From Bacillota bacterium (GTDB lineage Bacteria > Bacillota > Clostridia > Lachnospirales > Lachnospiraceae): a stretch of 64,000 nt of DNA. Shown in pieces: positions 9,621-18,942 of this stretch (position 1 is its first letter; every line of letters starts with the position of its first letter). The notes beneath the pieces were generated by a model. The model saw nothing but the letters and a program-made list of their open reading frames with translations. It searched no databases and was not told the DNA's origin. Location: positions 1 to 64,000 of the forward strand of contig JAEZZO010000079.1 in assembly GCA_023418475.1 (NCBI GenBank). The letters run 5' to 3'. Made by a program: the position numbers and the translations under genes.

Positions 9621-9880
9621 TACAACTCCCGCAGTACAAGATCCGTGCTTCCCTGGTTTAATCCAATTTCAATCCGTAGTACCTTTTTGTGATTTCGGTA
9701 GGTTTTCAGTACCATATCCTTTAACTGTGTTCCATTATGATATCCATGGATTACCCGTATCCGATAAGTACTGCTGTCTGCTTTCCTAAGCTGACTGTCA
9801 ATACAGATCTTAGCCTGATACTTCGTCATTCCATGGATATCCTGTTCTATTATGGAGGAGTTTCTTTTATCTTGTTTCAT
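9617..9880 (-). CDS. Small Smr-domain protein
   Basis: The 87-residue protein consists almost only of a Smr (MutS2 C-terminal) domain: DIHGMT near residues 14-19 corresponds to the conserved D-x-H-G motif, and IHGYHNG near 44-50 to the H-G-x-G-x-G loop with changes. Smr domains in MutS2 have DNA- or RNA-nicking activity and act in ribosome rescue; stand-alone short versions are poorly characterised. The usual glycine-rich HGxGxG loop here reads HGYHNG, so nuclease activity is uncertain. A GGAG site precedes the ATG. It overlaps the end of the convergent MFS gene by four bases, so the transcripts are partly antisense. Confidence 0.7.
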   Translation of the reverse strand: MKQDKRNSSIIEQDIHGMTKYQAKICIDSQLRKADSSTYRIRVIHGYHNGTQLKDMVLKTYRNHKKVLRIEIGLNQGSTDLVLRELY

Positions 9881-9925
9881 GTATTCTCCATTCTGTTCTT
9901 AAAATATCAGATTCTATCATCTTAT

Positions 9926-9988
9926 CACTCTTCCAATCATGATACCGCAAAGCGGCATCTCAAACAATTGGTGAAGATGTTTTTTTTC
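9926..9988 (+). repeat. Dispersed repeat family 3, copy A, possible terminator
   Basis: The segment reads CACTCTTCCAATCATGATAC, CGCAAAGCGG, then ATCTCAAACAATTGGTGAAG, forming an outer CTTCCAAT/ATTGGTGAAG stem and an inner CCGC/GCGG stem, followed on the plus strand by a run of eight T. It may end the MFS transcript after it crosses the antisense Smr gene. Related units lie at 36628-36694 and 63912-64000, with a decayed one near 63516. Confidence 0.6.
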
Positions 9989-10128
9989 ATACTTGATTTA
10001 AGCAGCATCAGCGTAAGCCCAGCTAATCCGAAATACCAAGGAAAGATATAAAATAACCTGCAGAATAGTCCAACGAACTCTCCCACAGGTCACTTTTTAT
10101 TAAAGATTATCTCTATCAGAAATGAGTG

Positions 10129-11718
10129 TTATTGTTTGCCAAACTCTGATAATTTCAGCTCCTTATTACGGTCCAGAGCCATCTGGATGCTCCATCGGTT
10201 CACGAAGAGCAGCAAAGGATTTCCTTTTAAATCCTTAATCTTCTTCGTATCGGAGGATAGGCTCAGCTTGCTGACATCGATTTCTTTATTCTCAATCCAG
10301 CGTATATATTCGTAAGCTAACGGCTCCATCCGAATCTCAACATTATATTCAGATTCCAACCGGAATTTCAGCACGTCAAACTGAAGAGTTCCTACTACAC
10401 CTACAATAATTTCCTCCATACCCGTATTGTATTCTTGAAAAATCTGTATAGCACCTTCTTGTGCAATCTGAGAAATTCCTTTTAAAAATTGTTTTCTCTT
10501 CATAGTATCAACCTGACGCACCTTGGCAAAATGCTCGGGGGAAAAGGTTGGGATACCCTCATACGAGAATTTCTGGTCAGTAGAGCAAATTGTATCTCCG
10601 ATCGAGAAGATCCCCGGATCAAATACTCCGATGATATCTCCGGCATATGCTTCCTCAATAATTGTTCTTTCCGATGCCATCAGCTGCTGTGGTTGGGAAA
10701 GACGTATTTTCTTATTTCCCTGCACATGGTTAACTTCCATTCCCGCGGTAAACTTGCCGGAACATATTCTCATAAAAGCAATCCTGTCTCGGTGTGCTTT
10801 GTTCATATTGGCTTGTATTTTAAATACAAATGCAGAAAAATCATTTTCCATCGGGTCTATTTTACCTTCTGAGGAAATTCTTGGCAATGGAGAGGTTGTC
10901 ATAGACAGGTATTGTTTTAAGAATGCCTCCACACCAAAATTGGTCAGAGCCGAACCAAAGAATACCGGTGTTAATTGTCCGCTCAGTACTAAGTCAATGT
11001 CAAATTCGCTGCTGGCTCCATCTATCAATTCGATCTCTTCCGCTAGTTTTTCATGATTTTCTCTGCCTATCAACGTATCAAGACTCGGATCACCAAGCTC
11101 TACCTCTACCGTATCAACTTCCTTCTGTCCGTTATTCGCTGCATAGAAACGATTGATATGCTTCGTCTGCCTGTCATAAATTCCTTTAAAGTTCTTACCG
11201 GAGCCAATCGGCCAGTTCATCGGGCAGGTACGGATACCCAGAACATTCTCAATCTCATCCAGAAGTTCAAAAGTGTCTCTGGATTCACGGTCAAGCTTAT
11301 TAATAAAGGTAAAAATCGGGATGCCTCGCATTACGCAAACTTTGAACAACTTTTCTGTCTGATTTTCCACACCCTTGGAAGCATCGATTACCATGACTGC
11401 ACTATCTGCTGCCATCAGTGTCCGGTAGGTATCCTCCGAGAAGTCCTGATGTCCCGGAGTATCCAGTATATTAATACAATAATGGTCATAATTAAACTGC
11501 ATTACGGAGGAAGTAACAGAGATACCACGCTGTTTCTCAATCTCCATCCAGTCTGATACCGCATGCTTCTCTGTCTTTTTTCCCTTAACCGAACCCGCCA
11601 GATTGATTGCTCCGCCGTATAACAGAAGCTTCTCTGTCAAAGTAGTCTTACCGGCATCCGGATGGGATATAATTGCAAAGGTTCTTCTCTTTTTTATTTC
11701 ATTAACATAATTACTCAA
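10129..11718 (-). CDS. prfC: Peptide chain release factor 3
   Basis: The 529-residue translational GTPase recycles release factors 1 and 2 from the ribosome after peptide release. The G1 P-loop is SHPDAGKTT (about 18-26), switch I includes RGISVTSS, G3 is DTPGHQDF (about 87-94) and G4 is NKLD (about 141-144). Length and domain order match RF3 (GTPase, beta-barrel domain II, C-terminal domain) rather than EF-G. Translation probably starts at TTG 11718, because GGAGG lies seven bases upstream and no in-frame ATG is placed better. It is a single-gene unit with its own strong promoter. Confidence 0.96.
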   Translation of the reverse strand: MSNYVNEIKKRRTFAIISHPDAGKTTLTEKLLLYGGAINLAGSVKGKKTEKHAVSDWMEIEKQRGISVTSSVMQFNYDHYCINILDTPGHQDFSEDTYRTLMAADSAVMVIDASKGVENQTEKLFKVCVMRGIPIFTFINKLDRESRDTFELLDEIENVLGIRTCPMNWPIGSGKNFKGIYDRQTKHINRFYAANNGQKEVDTVEVELGDPSLDTLIGRENHEKLAEEIELIDGASSEFDIDLVLSGQLTPVFFGSALTNFGVEAFLKQYLSMTTSPLPRISSEGKIDPMENDFSAFVFKIQANMNKAHRDRIAFMRICSGKFTAGMEVNHVQGNKKIRLSQPQQLMASERTIIEEAYAGDIIGVFDPGIFSIGDTICSTDQKFSYEGIPTFSPEHFAKVRQVDTMKRKQFLKGISQIAQEGAIQIFQEYNTGMEEIIVGVVGTLQFDVLKFRLESEYNVEIRMEPLAYEYIRWIENKEIDVSKLSLSSDTKKIKDLKGNPLLLFVNRWSIQMALDRNKELKLSEFGKQ

Positions 11719-11753
11719 AATAATTCCTCCAAACTATTTATCCAAACTATTTT

Positions 11754-11782
11754 ATCATAGCGATAAGAAGGAATATTGTCAA
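11754..11782 (-). promoter_or_regulatory. Sigma-A promoter of prfC
   Basis: On the minus strand TTGACA (complement of 11777-11782) and TATGAT (complement of 11754-11759) are separated by 17 bases, placed about 35-65 bases upstream of the prfC start. Confidence 0.7.
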
Positions 11783-11921
11783 GATACTTCCTTATTACAA
11801 AACGGTTTTGCGAAATATCCTCACTAAAATGATAAGGTTCACTGGATAGTTAAATTCCGAGCTATATATTCCTGTAAAGTGCTTTCGGAAAAAATACTTG
11901 TATTCGCAGGTTCTTAGATTA

Positions 11922-13871
11922 TTATTCTAATTCAAAAGCCCCTGTATAGAGCTGATAATATTTTCCTTTCTTTCCAATCAGTTTATCATGGTTACCCTGC
12001 TCAATAATCCGTCCTTGCTCAAGAACAATAATTTCGTCTGAATTTTGTACGGTGGATAATCGATGTGCAATTACAAACACGGTTCTTCCCTTCATCAGAC
12101 TATCCATACCCTTCTGCACAATTGCCTCTGTACGGGTATCAATACTGGAGGTTGCTTCATCCAGTATCATAACCGGCGGGTTTGCAATAGCAGCTCTTGC
12201 AATAGAGAGCAGCTGTCTTTGTCCCTGCGAAAGATTGGCTCCGTCACCGGACAGCTGCGTCTGGTAACCCTTCGGCAGTCTTTGGATAAAATCGTGTGCA
12301 TTCGCAAGCTTTGCTGCTTTATACACCTCTTCCTCGGATGCCTCGAGATTACCATAACGAATATTTTCCATTACCGTGCCGTAAAACAAATTTGTATCCT
12401 GCAATACAATACCCAGGGAGCGGCGCAGATCTGCTTTCTTTATTTTATTAATATTAATATCGTCATACCGGATTTTACCATCTGCTATATCATAAAAACG
12501 GTTAATCAGGTTCGTAATCGTGGTCTTACCGGCACCGGTTGCTCCTACGAATGCTAATTTTTTACCTGGTTCCGCATTGATCGTTACATCATGCAGTACC
12601 GTTTTATTTTCTTCGTAACCAAAATCAACATCATAAAATCTCACATCACCGGTCAGTCTGGTATAGGTTACTGTCCCATCCCCATGCGGATGCTTCCAGG
12701 CCCAGATGCCTGTATATTCTTTTGTCTCAACCAGCTGTTCTCCTTCCAGTCTGGCATTCACCAAAGTAACATAACCCTCATCCACCTCGGATTTCTCATC
12801 CATCAGTTCAAAAATACGTTCGGCACCTGCCAAAGCCATCGCAACCGAGTTTAACTGCTGGGATACCTGACTGATTGGCATGGTAAAGCTTTTGCTGAGC
12901 ATCAGAAAGGACGCAATCGCCCCCAGTGTCAGACTGCCTATACCATTGATTGCCATTGCTCCGCCAGCAATCGCGATCAATACATACTGCAGATTACCGA
13001 GATTCCCCATGATCGGCATAAATATATTAGCATATTTATTGGCCTGGGAAGCATTTTGACGTAGCTCTTCATTTAGCCTGTCAAACTGCATTTTCGCTTT
13101 TTCCTCATGACAAAAGACCTTAACAACCTTCTGTCCGTTTATCATTTCCTCAATATAACCGTTTAAAGATCCCACTGCTCTTTGTTGTTTTACGAAGAAG
13201 GAAGCACTTTTCCCGCCAATCTTCTTTGTAACAAGCAACATAAAGGATACAAACACAATGACTAGCGCCGTCAAGTAGACACTGGTTGTCAGCATAGCAG
13301 TAAAAACAGAAACAATAGTGATAACAGATGCAAACATCTGTGGTATGCTTTGAGCGATCATCTGTCTTAAAGTATCGGTGTCATTGGTATAATAACTCAT
13401 GATATCACCATGCGTATGGGTATCAAAATATTTAATCGGGAGTGTCTGCATATGGGAAAACATCTCATCACGAATTTTCTTTAACACTCCCTGTGCAATT
13501 AATGCCATAAAATAATTATATAAATAAGCGGCTATGATACCAATCAAATAGATGCCTGCCATCTGCATAATTGCCTTCAGTAATCCGCCAAACATCGGAT
13601 GCTCCATTCCAAGCAGCGGTGTAATATACTTATCGATCAAGGTTTGAATAAACATGGAACCGATAACTCCAGCAATCGAACTGAGAATAATACAGACCAG
13701 GACAATCACAAATCGTATTTTAAAGGTACCTGTAACATATGACATCAGCCTGCCGATTGTTTTTTTCGTATTCTTTGGCCGGGGCGGTTTTCTGCGGACC
13801 GGTTTATTTTGCATTCCTATTTCTTCTTTCACACTACTCATTTCCTCTTTAGGGTTATTCATTTGAGCCAT
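11922..13871 (-). CDS. Heterodimeric ABC exporter, subunit with the consensus ATPase site
   Basis: This 649-residue half-transporter has a basic cytosolic N-terminus, six membrane helices (about 50-330) and a nucleotide-binding domain with Walker A GATGAGKTT, signature LSQGQ and Walker B MILDEATSSID with the catalytic glutamate present. An extra stretch of about 40 residues, rich in Trp and Gly, sits between membrane and ATPase domains. The best start is ATG 13871, nine bases after AAGGGG; ATG 13877 is possible. Either start overlaps the end of the partner gene by 17-23 bases, which implies translational coupling. With its partner it forms a BmrCD/TM287-288-type exporter of drugs or other amphiphiles. 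Confidence 0.92.
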   Translation of the reverse strand: MAQMNNPKEEMSSVKEEIGMQNKPVRRKPPRPKNTKKTIGRLMSYVTGTFKIRFVIVLVCIILSSIAGVIGSMFIQTLIDKYITPLLGMEHPMFGGLLKAIMQMAGIYLIGIIAAYLYNYFMALIAQGVLKKIRDEMFSHMQTLPIKYFDTHTHGDIMSYYTNDTDTLRQMIAQSIPQMFASVITIVSVFTAMLTTSVYLTALVIVFVSFMLLVTKKIGGKSASFFVKQQRAVGSLNGYIEEMINGQKVVKVFCHEEKAKMQFDRLNEELRQNASQANKYANIFMPIMGNLGNLQYVLIAIAGGAMAINGIGSLTLGAIASFLMLSKSFTMPISQVSQQLNSVAMALAGAERIFELMDEKSEVDEGYVTLVNARLEGEQLVETKEYTGIWAWKHPHGDGTVTYTRLTGDVRFYDVDFGYEENKTVLHDVTINAEPGKKLAFVGATGAGKTTITNLINRFYDIADGKIRYDDININKIKKADLRRSLGIVLQDTNLFYGTVMENIRYGNLEASEEEVYKAAKLANAHDFIQRLPKGYQTQLSGDGANLSQGQRQLLSIARAAIANPPVMILDEATSSIDTRTEAIVQKGMDSLMKGRTVFVIAHRLSTVQNSDEIIVLEQGRIIEQGNHDKLIGKKGKYYQLYTGAFELE

Positions 13872-15597
13872 CACCATCTTCCCCTTTCTGCTGTGAATAA
13901 TATACTTCCTGATAAATCTGATTATCCCGAAGCAGCTGTTCATGCGTACCGACTGCATTAATAAAGCCGCCTTCCATTACGATAATTATATCAGCATCCT
14001 GTATAGAGGAAATACGCTGCGCTATAATGAATTTGGTCGTGTGTGGTATCTGTTCACGGAACGCCCTGCGGATCATCGCATCTGTCTTGGTATCCACCGC
14101 ACTTGTAGAATCATCCAGAATTAATATCTTTGGCTTTTTCAACAATGCTCTGGCAATGCAAAGACGCTGCTTCTGACCACCAGACACATTGGTACCTCCC
14201 TGTTCTATGTAGGTATCATACTGGTCAGGAAAGGATCGGATAAATTCGTCTGCCTGCGCCAATCTACAGGCTTCTATCAGCTCCTCATCGGAGGCCTCCG
14301 CATTGCCCCAGCGTAGATTTTCTTTAATTGTACCGGAGAAAAGAACATTTTTCTGCAGTACCATCGCAACCGCATTACGCAAAGAGGTAATATCATAGTT
14401 CCGGACATCGGTCCCCCCCACCGCTACACTTCCTTCCGTCACATCATAAAGTCTCGGAATCAATTGCACCAGACTGGTTTTGGAGCTTCCTGTTCCACCG
14501 ATAATACCTACCGTTTCTCCTGATTTGATCGTAAGGTTAATGTCTTGCAGGCAGAGCTTATTTTGATCCTTTGCATAACTGAAACTGACGTTTTGAAAAA
14601 TAACTTCACCGTTCTTTACCTCGCAGACAGGATCATTACTATTATGCAGGTCCGGAACCTCATTAAGAAGCTCTGTAATTCTCTCCGCAGATGCACGGGA
14701 AATTGTAATCATAACAAATACAAAGGATAGCATCATCAGACTCATTAATATCTGCATGGAATAAGATAAGATACTGACTAACTCACCTGTGGTCAGAGTA
14801 TGGGAAACGATCATTTTTGCTCCAAACCAGGAAATTAGAAGAATGCAGGTATACATACAAAACTGCATCAAAGGATTATTGATAGCAAGAATTTTCTCGG
14901 CTCTGGTAAAGTCCCTGTAGATTACCTTGGAGATATTTTCAAATTTCTCCTTCTCATGTTCTTCCCTGACATAAGATTTTACGACTCGTATTCCCCTTAA
15001 ATTCTCCTGTACTACATTATTTAACTTATCATAGGTTCGAAAAACCCGTTCGAAGATTGGATGAACTTGTTTAATAATTATATATAAACCGGTTCCCAGG
15101 AACGGAATGATAACCAGGAAAATGATTGCCAGCCTTCTATTTAAACTAAGCACCATAGAAAATGATAATATCAGCATAATTGGTGCTCGTACCGCAATAC
15201 GGATAATCATCATGAATGCCATCTGCACATTGGTTACGTCAGTTGTAAGCCTGGTGACAATACTGGCTGTTGAGAATTTATCTATATTGTAAAAAGAAAA
15301 ATCCTGTACCTTATAATACATATCATGACGCAGATTAGCTGCAAAGCCAGACATCGCCTTCGCGGCACTGTCGCCTGCCAAAGCTCCAAACAGCAATGCC
15401 ACCATTGTACATATAATTAGAATAAATCCAAATTTCCATATAAGTCCTATCTGTCCTTTATTAACACCATCATCAATCAGCTTAGACATAATAAATGGAA
15501 TTAATATCTCGACAATTACCTCCATTGTGATATAAATCGGTGTGAGTAAGGTGTCCTTTTTATATTTCCCTATACACCTCGCAAGTCGTTTTATCAT
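13855..15597 (-). CDS. Heterodimeric ABC exporter, subunit with a degenerate ATPase site
   Basis: The protein (580 residues) has six membrane helices (about 15-320) followed by an ATPase domain with Walker A GGTGSSKTS, signature VSGGQ and Walker B ILILDDSTSAVD. The residue after the Walker B aspartate is Asp rather than the catalytic Glu, the mark of the non-hydrolysing site in heterodimeric exporters such as TM287/288 and BmrC. The partner gene begins inside its 3' end. Both follow a MarR regulator on the same strand, so they are probably induced when a toxic ligand releases the repressor. Substrate unknown. Confidence 0.92.
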   Translation of the reverse strand: MIKRLARCIGKYKKDTLLTPIYITMEVIVEILIPFIMSKLIDDGVNKGQIGLIWKFGFILIICTMVALLFGALAGDSAAKAMSGFAANLRHDMYYKVQDFSFYNIDKFSTASIVTRLTTDVTNVQMAFMMIIRIAVRAPIMLILSFSMVLSLNRRLAIIFLVIIPFLGTGLYIIIKQVHPIFERVFRTYDKLNNVVQENLRGIRVVKSYVREEHEKEKFENISKVIYRDFTRAEKILAINNPLMQFCMYTCILLISWFGAKMIVSHTLTTGELVSILSYSMQILMSLMMLSFVFVMITISRASAERITELLNEVPDLHNSNDPVCEVKNGEVIFQNVSFSYAKDQNKLCLQDINLTIKSGETVGIIGGTGSSKTSLVQLIPRLYDVTEGSVAVGGTDVRNYDITSLRNAVAMVLQKNVLFSGTIKENLRWGNAEASDEELIEACRLAQADEFIRSFPDQYDTYIEQGGTNVSGGQKQRLCIARALLKKPKILILDDSTSAVDTKTDAMIRRAFREQIPHTTKFIIAQRISSIQDADIIIVMEGGFINAVGTHEQLLRDNQIYQEVYYSQQKGEDGDGSNE

Positions 15598-15667
15598 AGT
15601 TACCTCCGTTCCCTCGTATCCATATTTGTTCGAAATCCAGCATATCCATTGACGGATAAGATAAATA

Positions 15668-15700
15668 TTGTTAGCACACTAGCTGTAAGGCAGCTAACAA
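15668..15700. promoter_or_regulatory. Second MarR operator candidate, before the ABC exporter genes
   Basis: TTGTTAGC at 15668-15675 and GCTAACAA at 15693-15700 are inverted repeats 17 bases apart. They match the arms of the large palindrome upstream of marR (ATGTTAGC and GCTAACAT), and lie between the marR stop and the first exporter gene. This could let the repressor act on the exporter genes separately. Confidence 0.6.
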
Positions 15701-15722
15701 TCGGGTCAAAAAAATCAACCTG

Positions 15723-16160
15723 TTACTCAAGATTTTTTTTCATCTTATTAATTGTCGATAAAATAGATACTTTTTCTTCGTCTGTAAGCCCGCTGGTAAG
15801 CTCCGCCTCAATTTTATCAAACTCATTTATTAAGGATTCATGAATTGCTATTGCCTTTGGTGTCAACACCAGCTTTTTTAGCCTCGCATCATAATCAACC
15901 TGTTCCCGTATAATTAAATCGTTCTTCTCCATAAGCTGCAATATTCCCGTTGCAGTTGACCTTCTAATCGAAAATTCCTCCTCCAGATCACGTTGAAAGA
16001 TATCTCCCTTGTCACTGTTATGATAAAGATAACCGATTATCCAGCCATGCGTTCCGGTCATTTTATCAATATCTGAAATTACTCTTGAATTACCTATTCT
16101 CCTTTTTATCAGGTTGGATATAATCTTAATTTCATGACCTATTGCATACTTATCATCCAT
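15723..16160 (-). CDS. MarR-family transcriptional repressor
   Basis: The 145-residue protein has the MarR winged-helix fold: a dimerisation helix at each end, a recognition helix in SIRRSTATGILQLME (about 65-79) and a wing around YDARLKKLVLT (about 90-100). It is the first gene of a unit with the two ABC exporter subunits 125 bases downstream. A perfect 24-bp palindrome overlaps the -10 box of its promoter, and a related inverted repeat precedes the exporter genes, so it most likely represses itself and the exporter. The ligand is unknown. Confidence 0.93.
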   Translation of the reverse strand: MDDKYAIGHEIKIISNLIKRRIGNSRVISDIDKMTGTHGWIIGYLYHNSDKGDIFQRDLEEEFSIRRSTATGILQLMEKNDLIIREQVDYDARLKKLVLTPKAIAIHESLINEFDKIEAELTSGLTDEEKVSILSTINKMKKNLE

Positions 16161-16287
16161 ATCCGATTACAATCTCATTCACAAGATATCCCGGTGATTG
16201 AATTGTTCTCCTTTCCCCTTTTTTCAGCAGTAAATATACAAATTATTCCGGATTCCTTTTTTCCAAAAAGACCATGCTGTTGTATAA

Positions 16288-16310
16288 TTTCATAGGATGA
16301 ACCTTCCTAT
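16288..16310. repeat. Repeat family 1, hairpin-only copy
   Basis: TTTCATAGGATGAACCTTCC followed by TAT matches the terminal hairpin of repeat family 1 (compare 1351-1377 and 50241-50277). The stem is reduced to ATAGGA/TCCTAT. It lies in the untranslated leader of marR. Confidence 0.45.
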
Positions 16311-16317
16311 AAAGCAA

Positions 16318-16341
16318 ATAATGTTAGCTAGCTAACATTAT
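16318..16341. promoter_or_regulatory. MarR operator, perfect 24-bp palindrome
   Basis: The 24-base segment is a perfect palindrome with half-site ATAATGTTAGCT and centre CTAG. It overlaps the -10 box of the marR promoter, the classical position for a repressor that blocks RNA polymerase. The core GTTAGC recurs in the inverted repeat at 15668-15700. Confidence 0.8.
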
Positions 16342-16365
16342 ATCGTCATCCATCTATTAAGTCAA
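16337..16365 (-). promoter_or_regulatory. Sigma-A promoter of the marR-ABC exporter unit
   Basis: On the minus strand TTGACT (complement of 16360-16365) and TATAAT (complement of 16337-16342) are 17 bases apart. The -10 box runs into the palindromic operator. Confidence 0.75.
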
Positions 16366-16503
16366 CTTTTTTATCTTCTAAAAACATATGTTCTGATCAA
16401 TAGATGGTATATGGCAACTACAATAACCCAAATGTTCTAATCCCAGATCATCCAAATCCCTTTAGCAGGCTTATACACTCCAGATCATTACATAATTTGC
16501 CCC

Positions 16504-16580
16504 GCAAAAGCTCTAATCTATTTGCCGGATGAATATGGGCGTCGCTATATTCATCTTCTTAACGTAAATTAGGCTTTTGC
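16504..16580. repeat. Dispersed repeat family 2, copy A
   Basis: An outer stem (GCAAAAGCTCTAAT at 16504-16517 with ATTAGGCTTTTGC at 16568-16580) encloses an unpaired TTTGCCG and an inner stem (GATGAATAT...ATATTCATC, 16528-16555). The same architecture, TTTGCCG included, occurs at 49944-50018. It lies 16 bases past the chemoreceptor stop codon and may also end that transcript. Confidence 0.65.
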
Positions 16581-16595
16581 CGAACAATCATTACA

Positions 16596-18716
16596 TTATA
16601 CTGTAAATTTCGAAACTGCATTCTCCAACTGCTGCGAATTATTATTCAGATTACCAGCCGATTGGTTCAGGATTTCAACCGATGTCAGCTGATTCTGAGA
16701 GGTTTGATTGACATTATTTGTTGACGCCGCAATCTCTTCCAGCACTGCGGAAATATTTTCGATAGCACCTAAGGTACTAGCTCTTGCCACTTCAATATTG
16801 TTTACATCCTCCACAATATTTTTTAAATGTCCCATCAGATTATCTACACTTGTATTAATCCCCAGATAAGAATCCGTAGTATCCTTTACTGCTCCATCCT
16901 GCAAAACCATAACATTTTCAGCTTCTTTTGCCGTAATAACAAGTGTTTTAGTATTACCTTGAATTGCTTCAATTATATTCTTGATATCATTAACCGAATG
17001 TTTCGTTTGATCGGCCAGACTTCTGATTTCATTCGCTACAACCGCAAAGCCTTTTCCAACCTCTCCTGCTCTGGCAGCTTCAATGGATGCATTGAGGGAT
17101 AAGAGATTCGTTTGATTGGATATCTCGTTGATAACGTTAATAATAGAACCAATTGACATAGATTTTTCAGCCAGATCTTCTATTCCCCTGACAATATTTG
17201 TCGTGATTTCTATGGTTGATTTTGTCTGACTGTTTAATTTTCCTGTTACTATGGTTCCTTCCTGTATACTCTTCTTGGTGCCTTCCGCAATCTTGCCAAT
17301 TACAGAGGTTGTATTACTCATCTGCTCAATCTTCAGAGATAGATTGTCCATCTGTTGCAGACATTCTTCCGCATCCTTAGCCTGTTGCATCACACCGGCT
17401 TCAATTTCGTTCATTGCAATAGAAATCTCTCCGGTTGTCTTAAGAAATTCCTCCGATGTTTTTGTAACTCCGGCGGATGCCGTCGATACATCACCGGATA
17501 ATCCCTTAACACTGCTAATCAGATCCTTCATATTTGTAAAAGTCTGATTGATCTCCTCTAATAATATCAGAAATTCATCTTTACGCTTTGTACTAAAATC
17601 TACAGTTAGATCACCTTGTGCTGCTTTTTTCAGTTTTGAAATTATACCTTTAATTGTTTTATCAATCCCGTTAGAGATAAGTACTCCGATCAATACTGCA
17701 ATAATACAGGCTATGATTACAACAATAATGGTAACCTTTTTAATACTGTCAGCCTGACTTAATATTGTGCTTTTCGGTATCATCGCACATATCATAGCTC
17801 CTGTTTTACCTATTTTTGAATAAACAAATAAATGTTCTTTTCCCTTATATTTTACATAGTCAGCACCTTCTTTTCCATCCGATGCAGCTATCTTTTTATA
17901 AAAATCCTTATCACTAAAAACCGATTCCTGTATTTCTTTCTGTTTATTCGAAAAAATTTCCTTACCATCTGCCGTAACAAAACCAATGATACTTGTTTTA
18001 TCAAGATTTATGTCATTAAGAATCCCCTTAACGGTTTTGTTGTCCAGATCAATTACGATGAGAGAGTCAGAGCCTACGTAAAAACGAACCATACGCATTG
18101 CATATTTTTCCGGTTTTGTTTTTAACTTTTCATCCAGATAAGAATCATTCCCAAACCATTTAATCTTAGAGGACTTTGTAATACTCCTTCCATTTTCAGT
18201 TTCAAAATAGCCGGCACAGGTATTTGATCCTGTGCTGGAAATAGTTGTGGCCGATTGAACTGTATCTGATAAGATAGAGATCTGCGAGATAAAATCATCC
18301 GTTGCTTGTTTTGCTATAATCTGATTTTTAATCATTTTAAAGTTATTATTCTTATCCATGACATCATTATTAAATAGTCCCAGAAAATACTTCTGCATAA
18401 TATTATCATTTAAGTATTGGGTTGATATATCCTCAATTGAGTTCACTCCCAGCAAAAGATACTTGCTTGTCATATTAATAGCCTGCTTAGTCGAATTTTC
18501 ATAACCGCTCCGTATACCTACTGCTGCTTTTTGAAACGAAACAAATCCCAGCAGAATAATAAAAGCAATCGGTACTAAAAATGCCGCGATTAATTTCACC
18601 CGAATTGTTGCAGAAATTTTATGGGTCGAAACTTTCTCATTGGTTTTTTTCAGAATAACCCCCTTTTTCTCTGCCTCCTTGCCTTTGATGTGATGGCTTG
18701 CCCCCAGCTTTACCAT
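16596..18716 (-). CDS. Methyl-accepting chemotaxis protein
   Basis: This 706-residue chemoreceptor has a positively charged N-terminus, membrane helix 1 (about 42-62), an extracytoplasmic sensor region of about 265 residues with the size of a dCache domain, membrane helix 2 (about 330-352), a HAMP linker, and a signalling domain whose highly conserved tip reads NQTNLLSLNASIEAARAGE. That tip binds CheA and CheW at the cell pole. No C-terminal CheR-tethering pentapeptide is present. AAGGAGG precedes the ATG by eight bases. The ligand is unknown; the gene stands alone next to the polyamine island, but a link is only a guess. Confidence 0.95.
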   Translation of the reverse strand: MVKLGASHHIKGKEAEKKGVILKKTNEKVSTHKISATIRVKLIAAFLVPIAFIILLGFVSFQKAAVGIRSGYENSTKQAINMTSKYLLLGVNSIEDISTQYLNDNIMQKYFLGLFNNDVMDKNNNFKMIKNQIIAKQATDDFISQISILSDTVQSATTISSTGSNTCAGYFETENGRSITKSSKIKWFGNDSYLDEKLKTKPEKYAMRMVRFYVGSDSLIVIDLDNKTVKGILNDINLDKTSIIGFVTADGKEIFSNKQKEIQESVFSDKDFYKKIAASDGKEGADYVKYKGKEHLFVYSKIGKTGAMICAMIPKSTILSQADSIKKVTIIVVIIACIIAVLIGVLISNGIDKTIKGIISKLKKAAQGDLTVDFSTKRKDEFLILLEEINQTFTNMKDLISSVKGLSGDVSTASAGVTKTSEEFLKTTGEISIAMNEIEAGVMQQAKDAEECLQQMDNLSLKIEQMSNTTSVIGKIAEGTKKSIQEGTIVTGKLNSQTKSTIEITTNIVRGIEDLAEKSMSIGSIINVINEISNQTNLLSLNASIEAARAGEVGKGFAVVANEIRSLADQTKHSVNDIKNIIEAIQGNTKTLVITAKEAENVMVLQDGAVKDTTDSYLGINTSVDNLMGHLKNIVEDVNNIEVARASTLGAIENISAVLEEIAASTNNVNQTSQNQLTSVEILNQSAGNLNNNSQQLENAVSKFTV

Positions 18717-18942
18717 AACTACATCCTCCTTCGCATGTTATATTATTGTCTTTTATGTCTTTTACAATCCATCAGTAATAATAATCATTACTATGAGAAG
18801 CATCTGGAACAATATCTAATTCTATAAATATTATAATATATTTTTTATTTTTCTTCTATAAAAATTCACACATATTTTAGCATTATATAAATTATTTACT
18901 ATAATTATGATGAATTTTGTTAATATAAGTAATATATTTAAA

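Noticed and set aside
9737..10051. 104-codon open frame antisense to the Smr gene and running into repeat family 3
   Set aside because: The Smr domain on the opposite strand is recognisable, and this frame covers a repeat element; not supported.
10523..11056. 177-codon open frame antisense to prfC
   Set aside because: Shadow of release factor 3, which has all GTPase motifs in the other strand.
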